The translations under genes and the position numbers were made by a program. A stretch of DNA of 64,000 bases from Heliopora coerulea. Taxonomy: Eukaryota > Cnidaria > Anthozoa > Scleralcyonacea > Helioporidae. Below are positions 1 to 11,506 of the stretch, in pieces. The stretch spans positions 216,275-280,274 of the forward strand of contig JASJOG010000329.1 of assembly GCA_030142905.1 (NCBI GenBank), written 5' to 3'. The first letter of the stretch is position 1. Every line of letters starts with the position of its first letter. The notes below the pieces were generated by a model. That model made no database searches. It saw only the letters and a program-made list of their open reading frames with translations, and was not told where the DNA came from.

Positions 1-1783
1 CAGAGGGGGAGATAAGTTGGGTCAAATTTACCCCACGCCTAGAAGAAATCAAAAAAGAAAGTACTATATTGAATTCAGATTTTCCATCACTGAAATAAAG
101 GACTATTGCTCATGTGCTGATGTGAATTCAGTGGTTCTTAGTAAAGTAAGATTTGACAACATGATCATGTTGGCATTCTAATCTGGCAGCTTCCTTGTTC
201 CAGATACAAAAAGATAACGTGCCATTAATGTGCGTGGTTTAACCTCAAAATGGTATCTCAGAGTACATATGGTATAAACTCATCATTCATGGAATAATGA
301 ATTAACTAGGTATGAAGGAATGTTTACAAAACCTGCTATAAAATTTTGAGCTTGGTATTACCAGTATTTATTAATTTAAATTTTGTGTTGTTTTACTGTT
401 TTGTTCATTTCATATGTCCATACGGTGAGGTATTAGTGCATTACCATGAACTAGTTGGGCAAATTAAATGTCTCATAAAAAATCTGGTAAATTAAGGAAT
501 ACAAAGCTTCATTCTGCCTAATACTTAGTGAGGTTAGTCAAATCAATTTTCAACTGGGGGGCCTACCAACTCCTTTACCTCACCCCCAGGGCCAGCAGTA
601 GCTCTACACAGCATTGTGAAAAACACACCTTGGCCAGTTACAAAACACAACATGAAAAGTTAAGAAACACACCTTGGTATATTTCAAAACACACTTTTAA
701 ATAGCACACCTTGAGGGCATACCTTTTATCTGAAACAAGGATTGTTAATTTAACACACCTTTGAAGTAAAATGCACCTTTGCATAGGACACACCTGTTAC
801 ATCAACACTACCTTCAAACAACAACACACCTTTTAAACAACACACCTATACTAGTTGGTTTGCCAAGCTACAGGCCTCCCTGAATTGGAATTATGAGTCA
901 AAGGCAAAGCATCCATGTTTTGTTTCATGTTTGAATTTTTTCCATATTCATACTCATTCTAATGGTTTTAAGATTAAAAATAATCCTGCCATAACTATGC
1001 AAGTAAATGTGATTCATGACTAGTAGAAATGTGAAGAGCAAGTTGACTCATGGCCCAAGACAAAATTAACAAGGTGACCATGTCCACCTTCTTAATTTAG
1101 ACATGGCCACCTTCAATCACCCAAAAATTTAAGTTGATATTTTGTTTTACTTTGGTTTTAGACTGATGATATTGAGTTCAATGATCAACATCATTTGAAA
1201 GTGCTTCTTTGAATTTTTTTTTTTCACCAGCCTTTGTCATCAACTCCTGGTAATGGCAAATGCTGCAACCCTCCCAGAGTTACATGTTCCAGTTGTAAAC
1301 CATATTAACCAAGCTATCACTAATGAGCTTCATGTGGCCTGTGAAACCAATATAGCTGCTGCTATCAAATCCAAACAAAACCTAAAATTAACACACCAAC
1401 TAACACATCAATCACCACACATATTCCATGAAGTAGACAACTATTTGTTAAACGAAACATCTTACAGTGAGCTGTGCTACAAAACACACCTTAAGTTGCA
1501 ATGAACATCTCATCTTATCATTTATTTATTTACATGTAGCTTAAGGTGTGTAGAATAGCAATATTGAATGTATGTTAAATTTCACACCTTAAGGTGCTTC
1601 AAATTAAACACCTTAGTTGGTTTGAAAAAGGGTGGCCACAAGGCATGTTGAAAACTCATCAGGGTGAGAGGGAAAACACACCTTAATATCTGTTTCATAA
1701 CACAATTTTGTATGGTGTGCTTAATTTTAGACAATAAGTTTAGCTAAAATGTGCACATGAGGAGACAAGACCATGTCACTTAC
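1..1783 (-). other. Copy A intron 1 (partial)
   Basis: Non-coding sequence downstream of the splice donor at 1783 (GTAAGT). It aligns along its length with the first intron of copy B (about 54110-55907), which supports the intron call. It carries at least a dozen ACACCT/AGGTGT motifs between 620 and 1680. A plus-strand open frame at 1253-1504 is rejected as a gene (see rejected list). Confidence 0.75.
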
Positions 1784-4700
1784 TCTTTTGTGACGACTCC
1801 ACATTTCATCTTCGGAATCTTCGGAATCTTCGGAATCTTCGGAATCTTCGGAATCTTCGGAATCTTCGGAATCTTCGTATTTTCGTCCCGCAGATGCAAC
1901 AACAATTACTGTTTCCGAGTTACAGTGACAATTTTCCTGATCTGATGCAGACACAAGGCTGTTGGGAAGTACCGGCCTCTTTCTTGTCGCTAACTCAAGT
2001 TTCTTAATTCGACTGCTGTTGTAAGGATCCGTTCTATCGATCTGCTCTTTATCCCTTTCTATTGCTGCTATATCATTTCTTTCTTGTCTGGTAATTTCTA
2101 CCAACATATGCTCACATCTATCTTTCACACTGCTTTCTTTAACTAGGTCAGATTTTGTAGCAGCCACCATTATTACTGGCCGCAGTACAATGCTCTTTAA
2201 CTCGTCAATCCACTTGCCAGCATTTTCATGATATGATTTATTATCAGTCATTTCATATGTTGACAAATCCACAACCAAAAGAAACAAAGAATGTTCTTCA
2301 ACGAAGTAATGGCTTACACTTTGGTACTCCATGTGACCACCGAAGTCCCACATTTCTAGTTCAAGATCTTCATTCGTAGGATCGGGAAACCACTTTCTAA
2401 TTTCAACACCTTCAGTCCTCTCCTCTGGTTCTGTCAACTTTGACTGTCCCATCAATAAACTGTTAATCAAACTCGTCTTTCCAGCGCCAGAATTTCCAAT
2501 CACCTGCACTCTAAGCCGTTTAGAGTGAACTGTACCGAACTTGGCAATGTCTTTGAAATATTTCAGTATCGCACGATGGTTGTCGCAGATAACTTGTGGT
2601 GGCTTACCTAGCACATTGTATTGAAGGTTAAATTTCACATTGTTGGCGATTAAGGTGGTAAAACGTTCAGGCAATTCTTTTAGTTTGTTTGAACTCATAT
2701 CACAGTAGGAAAGTCTAGGAAGTTCAAATATACCATTTGGTACATGATCGATTCCACAGTTGTTTAACGATATTGTTCTCAGTTGTGATGTAGTTTGGAT
2801 GGAAAGTCTTTTGTCACCAAAATTATTGAAGGAAAGGCCCAGATCTTGTAAAGTAATGCAATTTTCCAGTCCATCCGGGAACTTTTCAAGACCACACCCA
2901 CTCATATACAGCTCCTTCAAATTCTTCAGTCCAGTAATAGAAAATGGCTGCTTGCCAAGGAAGTAGTTTCTCTCAAGGTCCAGATATACTAAACTAATGC
3001 AATTTTCCACTCCATCCGGGAACTTTTCAAGACCACACTTACTCATATTCAGCTTCTTCAAATTCTTCAGTCCAGTAATAGAAAATGGCTGCTTTCCAAG
3101 GTCCTTGTTCATACGAAGGTCCAGATCCTCTAAACTAATGCAATTTTCCACTCCATCCGGGAACTTTTCAAGACCACACTCACTCATATTCAGCTTCTTA
3201 AAATTCTTCAGTCCAGTAATAGAAAATGGCTGCTTGCCAAGGTCCTTGTTCCACCGAAGGTCCAGATCTTCTAATCTAATGCAATTTTCCAGTCCATCCG
3301 GGAACTTTTCAAGACCACACGAACTCATATTCAGCTTCTTCAAATTCTTCAGTCCAGTAATAGAAAATGGCTGCTTGCCAAGGTCCTTGTTCAACCAAAG
3401 GTCCAGATCTTCTAATGTAATGCAATTTTCCAGTCCATCCGGGAACTTTTCAAGACCACACTCACTCATATCCAGCTTCTTCAAATTCTTCAGTCCAGTA
3501 ATAGAAAATGGCTGCTTGCCAAGGTCCTTGTTCATACGAAGGTCCAGATCCTCTAAACTAATGCAATTTTCCAGTCCATCCGGGAACTTTTCAAGACCAC
3601 AGTTACTCATACCCAGCTTCTTCAAATTCTTCAGTCCAGTAATAGAAAATGGCTGCTTGCCAAGGTCGTTGTTCCCCTTAAGGAACAGATCTTCTAAACT
3701 AATGCAATTTTCCAGTCCATCCGGGAACTTTTCAAGACCACAGTTACTCATACCCAGCTTCTTCAAATTCTTCAGTCCAGTAATAGAAAATGGCTGCTTG
3801 CCAAGGTCCTTGTTCATACGAAGGTCCAGATCCTCTAAACTAATGCAATTTTCCAGTCCATCCGGAAACTTTTCAAGACCACACTTACTTATATTCAGCT
3901 TCTTCAAATTCTTCGGTCCAGTAATAGAAAATGGCTGCTTGCCAAGGTCCTTGTTCCCCTTAAGGTCCAGATCTTCTAATCTAATGCAATTTTCCAGTCC
4001 ATCCGGGAACTTTTCAAGACCACAAAATTTCATATTCAGCTTCTTCAAATTCTTCAGTCCAGTAATAGAAAATGGCTGCTTGCCAAGGTCGTTGTTCCAC
4101 TGAAGGTCCAGATCTTCTAAACTAATGCAATTTTCCAGTCCATCCGGGAACTTTTCAAGACCACAAAATTTCATATGCAGCTTCTTCAAATTCTTCAGTC
4201 CAGTAATAGAAAATGGCTGCTTGCCAAGGTCCTTGTTCCACTGAAGGTCCAGATCTTCTAAACTAATGCAATTTTCCAGTCCATCCGGGAACTTTTCAAG
4301 ACCACACTTACTCATATTCAGCTTCTTCAAATTCTTCAGTCCAGTAATAGAAAATGGCTGCTTGCCAATGTCGTTGTTCCCCTTAAGGTACAGATCTTCT
4401 AAACTAAAGCAATTTTCCAGTCCATCCGGGAACTTTTCAAGACCACACTTACTCATATTCAGCTTCTTCAAATTCTTCAGTCCAGTAATAGAAAATGGCT
4501 GCTTTCCAAGGTCGTTGTTCCCATAAAGGTTCAGATCTTCTAAACTAGTGCAATTTTCCAGTCCATCCGGGAACTTTTCAAGACCACAGTTACTCATACC
4601 CAGCTTCTTCAAATTCTTCAGTCCAGTAATAGAAAATGGCTGCTTGCCAAGGTCGTTGTTCCCCTTAAGGAACAGATCTTCTAAACTAATGCAATTTTCC

Positions 4701-7700
4701 AGTCCATCCGGGAACTTTTCAAGACCACAGTTACTCATACCCAGCTTCTTCAAATTCTTCAGTCCAGTAATAGAAAATGGCTGCTTGCCAAGGTCCTTGT
4801 TCCACTGAAGGTCCAGATCTTCTAAACTAATGCAATTTTCCAGTCCATCCGGGAACTTTTCAAGACCACAGTTACTCATACCCAGCTTCTTCAAATTCTT
4901 CAGTCCAGTAATAGAAAATGGCTGCTTGCCAAGGTCGTTGTTCATACGAAGGTCCAGATCTTCTAATCTAATGCAATTTTCCAGTCCATCCGGGAACTTT
5001 TCAAGACCACAAAATTTCATATTCAGCTTCTTCAAATTCTTCGGTCCAGTAATAGAAAATGGCTGCTTGCCAAGGTCCTTGTTCCACTGAAGGTCCAGAT
5101 CTTCTAAACTAATGCAATTTTCCAGTCCATCCGGGAACTTTTCAAGACCACAGTTACTCATACCCAGCTTCTTCAAATTCTTCAGTCCAGTAATAGAAAA
5201 TGGCTGCTTGCCAAGGTCGTTGTTCATACGAAGGTCCAGATCTTCTAATCTAATGCAATTTTCCAGTCCATCCGGGAACTTTTCAAGACCACAAAATTTC
5301 ATATTCAGCTTCTTCAAATTCTTCGGTCCAGTAATAGAAAATGGCTGCTTGCCAAGGTCGTTGTTCCACTGAAGGTCCAGATCTTCTAAACTAATGCAAT
5401 TTTCCAGTCCATCCGGGAACTTTTCAAGACCACAGTTACTCATACCCAGCTTCTTCAAATTCTTCAGTCCAGTAATAGAAAATGGCTGCTTGCCAAGGTC
5501 CTTGTTCATACGAAGGTCCAGATCCTCTAAACTAATGCAATTTTCCAGTCCATCCGGAAACTTTTCAAGACCACACTTACTTATATTCAGCTTCTTCAAA
5601 TTCTTCGGTCCAGTAATAGAAAATGGCTGCTTGCCAAGGTCCTTGTTCCCCTTAAGGTCCAGATCTTCTAATCTAATGCAATTTTCCAGTCCATCCGGGA
5701 ACTTTTCAAGACCACAAAATTTCATATTCAGCTTCTTCAAATTCTTCAGTCCAGTAATAGAAAATGGCTGCTTGCCAAGGTCGTTGTTCCACTGAAGGTC
5801 CAGATCTTCTAAACTAATGCAATTTTCCAGTCCATCCGGGAACTTTTCAAGACCACAAAATTTCATATGCAGCTTCTTCAAATTCTTCAGTCCAGTAATA
5901 GAAAATGGCTGCTTGCCAAGGTCCTTGTTCCACTGAAGGTCCAGATCTTCTAAACTAATGCAATTTTCCAGTCCATCCGGGAACTTTTCAAGACCACACT
6001 TACTCATATTCAGCTTCTTCAAATTCTTCAGTCCAGTAATAGAAAATGGCTGCTTGCCAATGTCGTTGTTCCCCTTAAGGTACAGATCTTCTAAACTAAA
6101 GCAATTTTCCAGTCCATCCGGGAACTTTTCAAGACCACACTTACTCATATTCAGCTTCTTCAAATTCTTCAGTCCAGTAATAGAAAATGGCTGCTTTCCA
6201 AGGTCGTTGTTCCCATAAAGGTTCATATCTTCTAAACTAGTGCAATTTTCCAGTCCATCCGGGAACTTTTCAAGACCACAGTTACTCATACCCAGCTTCT
6301 TCAAATTCTTCAGTCCAGTAATAGAAAATGGCTGCTTGCCAAGGTCGTTGTTCCCCTTAAGGAACAGATCTTCTAAACTAATGCAATTTTCCAGTCCATC
6401 CGGGAACTTTTCAAGACCACAGTTACTCATACCCAGCTTCTTCAAATTCTTCAGTCCAGTAATAGAAAATGGCTGCTTGCCAAGGTCCTTGTTCCACTGA
6501 AGGTCCAGATCTTCTAAACTAATGCAATTTTCCAGTCCATCCGGGAACTTTTCAAGACCACAGTTACTCATACCCAGCTTCTTCAAATTCTTCAGTCCAG
6601 TAATAGAAAATGGCTGCTTGCCAAGGTCGTTGTTCATACGAAGGTCCAGATCTTCTAATCTAATGCAATTTTCCAGTCCATCCGGGAACTTTTCAAGACC
6701 ACAAAATTTCATATTCAGCTTCTTCAAATTCTTCGGTCCAGTAATAGAAAATGGCTGCTTGCCAAGGTCGTTGTTCCACTGAAGGTCCAGATCTTCTAAA
6801 CTAATGCAATTTTCCAGTCCATCCGGGAACTTTTCAAGACCACAGTTACTCATACCCAGCTTCTTCAAATTCTTCAGTCCAGTAATAGAAAATGGCTGCT
6901 TGCCAAGGTCGTTGTTCATACGAAGGTCCAGATCTTCTAATCTAATGCAATTTTCCAGTCCATCCGGGAACTTTTCAAGACCACAAAATTTCATATTCAG
7001 CTTCTTCAAATTCTTCGGTCCAGTAATAGAAAATGGCTGCTTGCCAAGGTCGTTGTTCCACTGAAGGTCCAGATCTTCTAAACTAATGCAATTTTCCAGT
7101 CCATCCGGGAACTTTTCAAGACCACAGTTACTCATACCCAGCTTCTTCAAATTCTTCAGTCCAGTAATAGAAAATGGCTGCTTGCCAAGGTCGTTGTTCA
7201 TAGGAAGGTCCAGATCTTCTAAACTAATGCAATTTTCCAGTCCATCCGGGAACTTTTCAAGACCACAAAATTTCATATGCAGCTTCTTCAAATTCTTCAG
7301 TCCAGTAATAGAAAATGGCTGCTTGCCAAGGTCGTTGTTCCACTGAAGGTCCAGATCTTCTAAACTAATGCAATTTTCCAGTCCATCCGGGAACTTTTCA
7401 AGACCACAAAGACTCATATTCAGCTTCTTCAAATTCTTCAGTCCAGTAATAGAAAATGGCTGCTTGCCAAGGTCCTTGTTCATACGAAGGTCCAGATCCT
7501 CTAAACTAATGCAATTTTCCAGTCCATCCGGGAACTTTTCAAGACCACAAAATTTCATATTCAGCTTCTTCAAATTCTTCGGTCCAGTAATAGAAAATGG
7601 CTGCTTGCCAAGGTCCTTGTTCCACCGAAGGTCCAGATCTTCTAAACTAATGCAATTTTCCAGTCCATCCGGGAACTTTTCAAGACCACAAAGACTCATA

Positions 7701-9217
7701 TTCAGCTTCTTCAAATTCTTCAGTCCAGTAATAGAAAATGGCTGCTTGCCAAGGTCCTTGTTCCACCGAAGGTCCAGATCTTCTAATCTAATGCAATTTT
7801 CCAGTCCATCCGGGAACTTTTCAAGACCACACGAACTCATATTCAGCTTCTTCAAATTCTTCAGTCCAGTAATAGAAAATGGCTGCTTGCCAAGGTCCTT
7901 GTTCAACCAAAGGTCCAGATCTTCTAATCTAATGCAATTTTCCAGTCCATCCGGGAACTTTTCAAGACCACACTCACTCATATTCAGCTTCTTCAAATTC
8001 TTCAGTCCAGTAATAGAAAATGGCTGCTTGCCAAGGTCGTTGTTCCCCTCAAGGTACAGATCTTTTAAACTAATGCAATTTTCCAGTCCATCCGGGAACT
8101 TTTCAAGACCACACTCACTCATATTCAGCTTCTTCAAATTCTTCAGTCCAGTAATAGAAAATGGCTGCTTCCCAAGGTCGTTGTTCAGCTGAAGGCCCAG
8201 ATCTTCTAAACAGATCAGATCTTCCAGTCCTTCCGGAGAAGCATTTAATTTACAACTGAAAATCGTAAGTCGTTTCAGTTTCACAAGCTCACGAACTGAA
8301 ACTGATTGGTCCTGGAAATCATTGAAATACAACCCAAGTACCTCCAGCTCTTTCATCATGGTCATGGCCGAAAGAAAGGTCGTCAATCCGCAGTTGTACA
8401 AGACAAGTTTTCGTAGATTTAAAACATTGCATGATAACTGGAAATGATCACCTATTGGATCATCAAAGATGTATAAATCTTGAAGGTTGCGTGCTTGATC
8501 CATTTGTGTTGGTAAAATCTTCTTTCCATTGGCACATAACAAGAACTTTTCAAGATTTGACATATCCTTAAGCGAAATTTCGCGGCATTCTGAAGAAACG
8601 TCAAGCTGAATTATTTCACTGTCTGACGTTTCTAAAGCAATATCCTGTAAAGAAATTTCAGGGAAACATTCGATGCACTTTGTCTCATCTTCATTCTCAC
8701 CAACATTTACATTTAACGTGTCTCCTGGTTCCCCACTCGCAATAATCAGTTCTTCTAAATCATTAACAGTGTCCCTGTCAAGACAATTAATTACACCAGT
8801 TTCATAATGTCTCAGTGTCAGTCGCCGCAATTTCTTTTTGCTTGAAGGGAAAAGTTGACCTTGGAACAATACTTTGCATCGTATGTCCAGACGAATTTGA
8901 CCATGTTGATCAGTCTCGAGCTGGCAGGTCTTCCACAAGTATTTGTTGTACTCAAATCTTTTGTAAGCTGGGTTGTCGTCCTTGCACTCGTCAAATGTGC
9001 TTATTGAAACATGGCGACCCAAATTACCGATGATATTTTCCAGCCACTTGGGCACACTTCGATGAAAAAGCAGAATTTTCTTGACTTGTGGATTGTTTAA
9101 AACTTCGGAAGGAATGGGTTCCTCCGAGACACCTGTAGCTCTAAGGTCAATCACTTCTCCGTTCTGATCATTGTTTGAACACTTGAAAACGTTTCGCGTC
9201 AAAGAACTTTCACCCAT
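1784..9217 (-). CDS. ROCO-type gene copy A, exon 1 (LRR array + Roc GTPase)
   Basis: First coding exon of a ROCO-family protein, 2478 codons from the ATG at 9217-9215; the open frame also reads upstream, but that is the first ATG and it is conserved in the paralogue at 58.9 kb. Residues 1-340 hold an unrecognised N-terminal part and irregular LRRs. About 340-2130 is an LRR array of 38 near-identical 47-residue units. The Roc GTPase follows: P-loop GNSGAGKTS near 2240, G3 DFGGH near 2290, G4 TKSD near 2355. A run of Ser-Glu-Asp triplets (about 2449-2470) precedes the exon end. The frame reads past 1784, but AAAAGA|GTAAGT there is a strong phase-0 splice donor at the same place as in copy B. 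COR and later exons must lie left of the window. Probably an intracellular sensor; the ligand is unknown. Confidence 0.9.
1806..1876 (-). repeat. 9-bp coding microsatellite (Ser-Glu-Asp)n
   Basis: The plus strand reads TCTTCGGAA repeated about seven to eight times. In the minus-strand gene it encodes an acidic Ser-Glu-Asp run ending about 8 residues before the exon-1 splice donor. The paralogous exon at 55.9 kb lacks it, so it arose in copy A. It lies between the Roc domain and the missing COR exon. Confidence 0.93.
2826..8184 (-). repeat. 38-unit coding tandem repeat of 141 bp (LRR pairs)
   Basis: The conserved CCATCCGGGA box recurs exactly every 141 bp, from 2871 (last unit) to 8088 (first unit): 5217 bp is 37 periods, so 38 units with no length change. 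Each unit encodes 47 residues, i.e. two LRRs of about 23-24 residues, one with core LKKLxMSxCGLEKFPDGLEN and one with core LEDLxLxxNxDLGKQPFSIT. Framework residues hardly change. Differences cluster around the LxL strand positions: NMSE, NMSS, NMSL, NMKF, HMKF, GMSN, NMSK and NISK in one half; DLQW, DLRM, DLRW, DLWL, FLKG, NLYG, YLKG, DLKG and DLPM in the other. Confidence 0.95.
3805..7188 (-). repeat. 12-unit (1692-bp) higher-order duplication inside the LRR array
   Basis: Units 20-31 (about 3805-5496) repeat units 8-19 (about 5497-7188) in the same order of unit variants. Marker differences recur 1692 bp apart, for example the rare CATCCGGAAA at 3859 and 5551. Few differences separate the blocks: one base gives DMNLYG versus DLNLYG (6226 region versus 4534 region), and a KD/ND change occurs in some units. 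This indicates a very recent block duplication, or an assembly artefact of the same size. Confidence 0.88.
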
Positions 9218-9405
9218 TTTCAAGACCTCTCTCGTTAAAATGTAATAGTGCTTCCTTGAATTTAAACGGTATCAACAATTTACGCCAAACTCTAAGAACA
9301 CCGTGAAGGAAAAATGTCGATTTTCGGTTTACTCCTGTAAATGCAAACGAGATAAGTTCTTATATTTTAACTGGAAAAAAATCGGTTTAGAAATTGTTAA
9401 ACGAA
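9218..9405 (-). promoter_or_regulatory. Duplicated upstream region of copy A
   Basis: About 190 bp upstream of the copy A start aligns with 58899-59090 upstream of copy B, including the shared stretches AAAATGTCGATTTTCG and TCTTATATTTTAACTGGAAA. It likely holds the 5' UTR and core promoter, but no TATA box or initiator can be assigned with confidence. Similarity resumes at 9407-9470 against 61186-61245 after the insertion in copy B. Confidence 0.5.
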
Positions 9406-9629
9406 AAATGACATCCGTGGACGAAGATTAAAACAAATAAAAGATAAATAGCACAAAAAGTAACAAGGGAGTTCATGCAAACACTACGGCAACGTCTTCT
9501 CTAACGTGTTCATACAATAGAAATTTTCATTCAAGAAAGGAATCAATCAAGTTCTAGTCCCAAGTGTATTTTCAACGCCGTCCTACTTTTGCACGGTACT
9601 TCGTCCAGAGCATTTCCGCTGTTTCATGG

Positions 9630-9784
9630 TGTATAATATTTGTAAGATAGACTGCGGGCGCAAGCCCTGAACTGGTTCGGTGCGCCCCAGGCATAACTTC
9701 TTGCCATGGTCGAAGTTTTCGAAGGTTCTATTTACCTATTCAAATAAAGTAGATTCCATTCAAGAACTAACTCAATATTTTATA
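9630..9784 (+). repeat. BEL/Pao 5' LTR
   Basis: 155 bp from TGTATAAT to TTTTATA, matching 16085-16239 with one visible difference (CTTGCCATGG here, CTTGTCATGG there). It is followed directly at 9785 by TGGTGCCGACTCCCGGGA. That sequence has the form of a primer-binding site complementary to a tRNA 3' end (TGG pairs with CCA); the tRNA is not assigned. Confidence 0.95.
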
Positions 9785-9879
9785 TGGTGCCGACTCCCGG
9801 GAACGTGTAACAACGTCTTCAAGGTAAAGGAGAGATTTTTTCTTTTCTGTAACGCTGTGAGTAACTGTTAAATGTAATC

Positions 9880-11226
9880 ATGTCTGAATTAAAGAGAAGG
9901 ATCAAGATACGGAAGGCTCATCGAAGCTACGTTCAAAAAATGATGGACAGTGCAGCAGAGATCATTGCTGCTAAAGAGGAAGCAGGTTACAGGAAATTGA
10001 ATTTGATCTTGGCAACATTAAAGGCCAAATCTGATGAACTGAGGAAATTCGACAACGAGATTGTGAGTTTGATTCAGACCGACAACATTGACACTGAAGT
10101 TGAGGAAAGCTGGGGGTTTAACTGCGCTATTCAAGCGAGGATTACGGAAATTGAAACGCTTATGGCCAAATCCGAAGACACGAAGAGTACTCAAAAACCG
10201 ACCACTCTGAATGCGGAAGGAAACGCTCATGCCAAATTACCGAAGCTTCATTTGGGAAAATTTTCTGGAAACCCAATTGAATGGCCTTCATTCTGGGACT
10301 CTTTTGATTCAGCTGTGCATAAGAATTCTAGTTTAAATGGTGTAGACAAGTTTAATTATTTAAGATTTCTCCTCGAAGGATCAGCTGCAAATGTTATTTC
10401 TGGACTAACTCTAACAAATTCAAATTATGATCATGCAATAGAATTGCTGAAGAATAGATTTGGCAATCGTCAAGTGATAATTACAAGCCACATGGATGCA
10501 CTTACGAAGTTACAAAGGATTACAGCTCCGCACGACGTGAAGGCACTTCGACAACTTTACGACACAGTAGAATCGCATATCAGGGGTCTGGAGAGCCTAG
10601 AAATTTCTGATGAAATGTATGGATGTTTTCTGACTCCAATAATCATGCAGAAATTGCCTGAGGAAATTCGTATTATGATGTCTCGCGAGCTTTCATCCGA
10701 GACCTGGGTGCTAAAGGATATTATGCAGGCGTTTAACAAGGAGTTGAAACTCAGAGAACAGTGTACATTCTCTAAGGATCCAAAACCTCCCCAAGACAAA
10801 TCTCCTAGGAATGGTGATAGAGGTAAGCAACCTCATTCTTCTTCTGCACTCCTTTCAGATGCTCCACCCCAGCAGTCTGTCTGGTGTTCTTACTGTAACC
10901 AAGCACACCCCAGTGTAAAATGTGGCATAATTACCAGTGTAGAGGCAAGGAAGCAACTACTAAGAAAGAAGGGCAGATGCTTTCAGTGTTTAAAGGGTGG
11001 ACATGTAGCTAGAAATTGTAAGGGTAATTCAAAGTGTTTAAAGTGTCATGGATTACATCACACATCTATATGTGACAAGGATTCAAGACAAGTAAGCAAG
11101 GAGGGTACCCAATCTAGCATGAATTCAAGCAGTCATAATAATAACCAAGCATCAACCAGTATGTATGTGGATGAGTCTAGGAGGTCTGTACTCCTACAAA
11201 CAGCTAAAGCTAACATTGATGTTTAG
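9880..11226 (+). CDS. BEL/Pao gag-like region (5' part of polyprotein)
   Basis: 448 codons from ATG 9880. The N-terminal 100 residues are charged and likely helical. Residues about 120-215 match the DUF1759 gag-like domain of Pao polyproteins (LPKLHLGKFSGNPIEWPSFW, then LLEGSAANVISGL). C-terminal zinc-knuckle-like cysteines follow (CSYC..C, CFQCLKGGHVARNC, CLKCHGLHHTSIC). The frame ends at a TAG inside the fold-back insertion whose target duplication begins at 11205, so this stop is not native. The protein would coat genomic RNA in retrotransposon particles. Confidence 0.88.
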   Translation: MSELKRRIKIRKAHRSYVQKMMDSAAEIIAAKEEAGYRKLNLILATLKAKSDELRKFDNEIVSLIQTDNIDTEVEESWGFNCAIQARITEIETLMAKSEDTKSTQKPTTLNAEGNAHAKLPKLHLGKFSGNPIEWPSFWDSFDSAVHKNSSLNGVDKFNYLRFLLEGSAANVISGLTLTNSNYDHAIELLKNRFGNRQVIITSHMDALTKLQRITAPHDVKALRQLYDTVESHIRGLESLEISDEMYGCFLTPIIMQKLPEEIRIMMSRELSSETWVLKDIMQAFNKELKLREQCTFSKDPKPPQDKSPRNGDRGKQPHSSSALLSDAPPQQSVWCSYCNQAHPSVKCGIITSVEARKQLLRKKGRCFQCLKGGHVARNCKGNSKCLKCHGLHHTSICDKDSRQVSKEGTQSSMNSSSHNNNQASTSMYVDESRRSVLLQTAKANIDV

Positions 11227-11298
11227 GAAACATGAGAGCTTGGATATATTGAAGTAGATGAACGATCTTCAAGCTCGATACTCAGAAAATGATATCTG

Positions 11299-11371
11299 AG
11301 CCCCAGACGGGGATCGAACCCGCAACCTTCTGATGACCGGTTAGACGCTCTAACCATTGAGCTACCGAGAC
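11299..11371 (-). tRNA. tRNA-like SINE head (Thr-GGT-like), minus copy
   Basis: A 73-nt cloverleaf can be drawn: acceptor GTCTCGG/CTGGGGC, D stem GCTC/GAGC, T loop TTCGATC. The anticodon loop CCGGTCA gives GGT (Thr), but position 33 is C instead of T and the anticodon stem has an A-C mismatch. This favours a SINE head or pseudogene over a working tRNA. Identical copies at 11507 and 11749. Confidence 0.6.
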
Positions 11372-11506
11372 TCAGATGGCGAGCTAAGTTGCAAATTCGA
11401 TATATATATGTGCGACCTAAGCGGAAGCCACTATATATTGATAATGGTCGCACATATATATATCGCACATATATATATCGAATTTGCAACTTAGCTCGCC
11501 ATCTGA

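Noticed and set aside
1253..1504. Plus-strand 83-residue frame (MANAATLPELH...) in copy A intron 1, also present at 55361-55612 in copy B intron 1
   Set aside because: The two copies differ mostly by non-synonymous changes (V/D, I/T, H/P twice, Q/P, E/K twice), so there is no sign of protein-level constraint; conservation is explained by the duplication.
2997..8192. Series of plus-strand frames of 86-368 residues opposite the LRR array
   Set aside because: Antisense shadow of the 141-bp coding repeat; the period is a multiple of three, so an open antisense frame repeats automatically.
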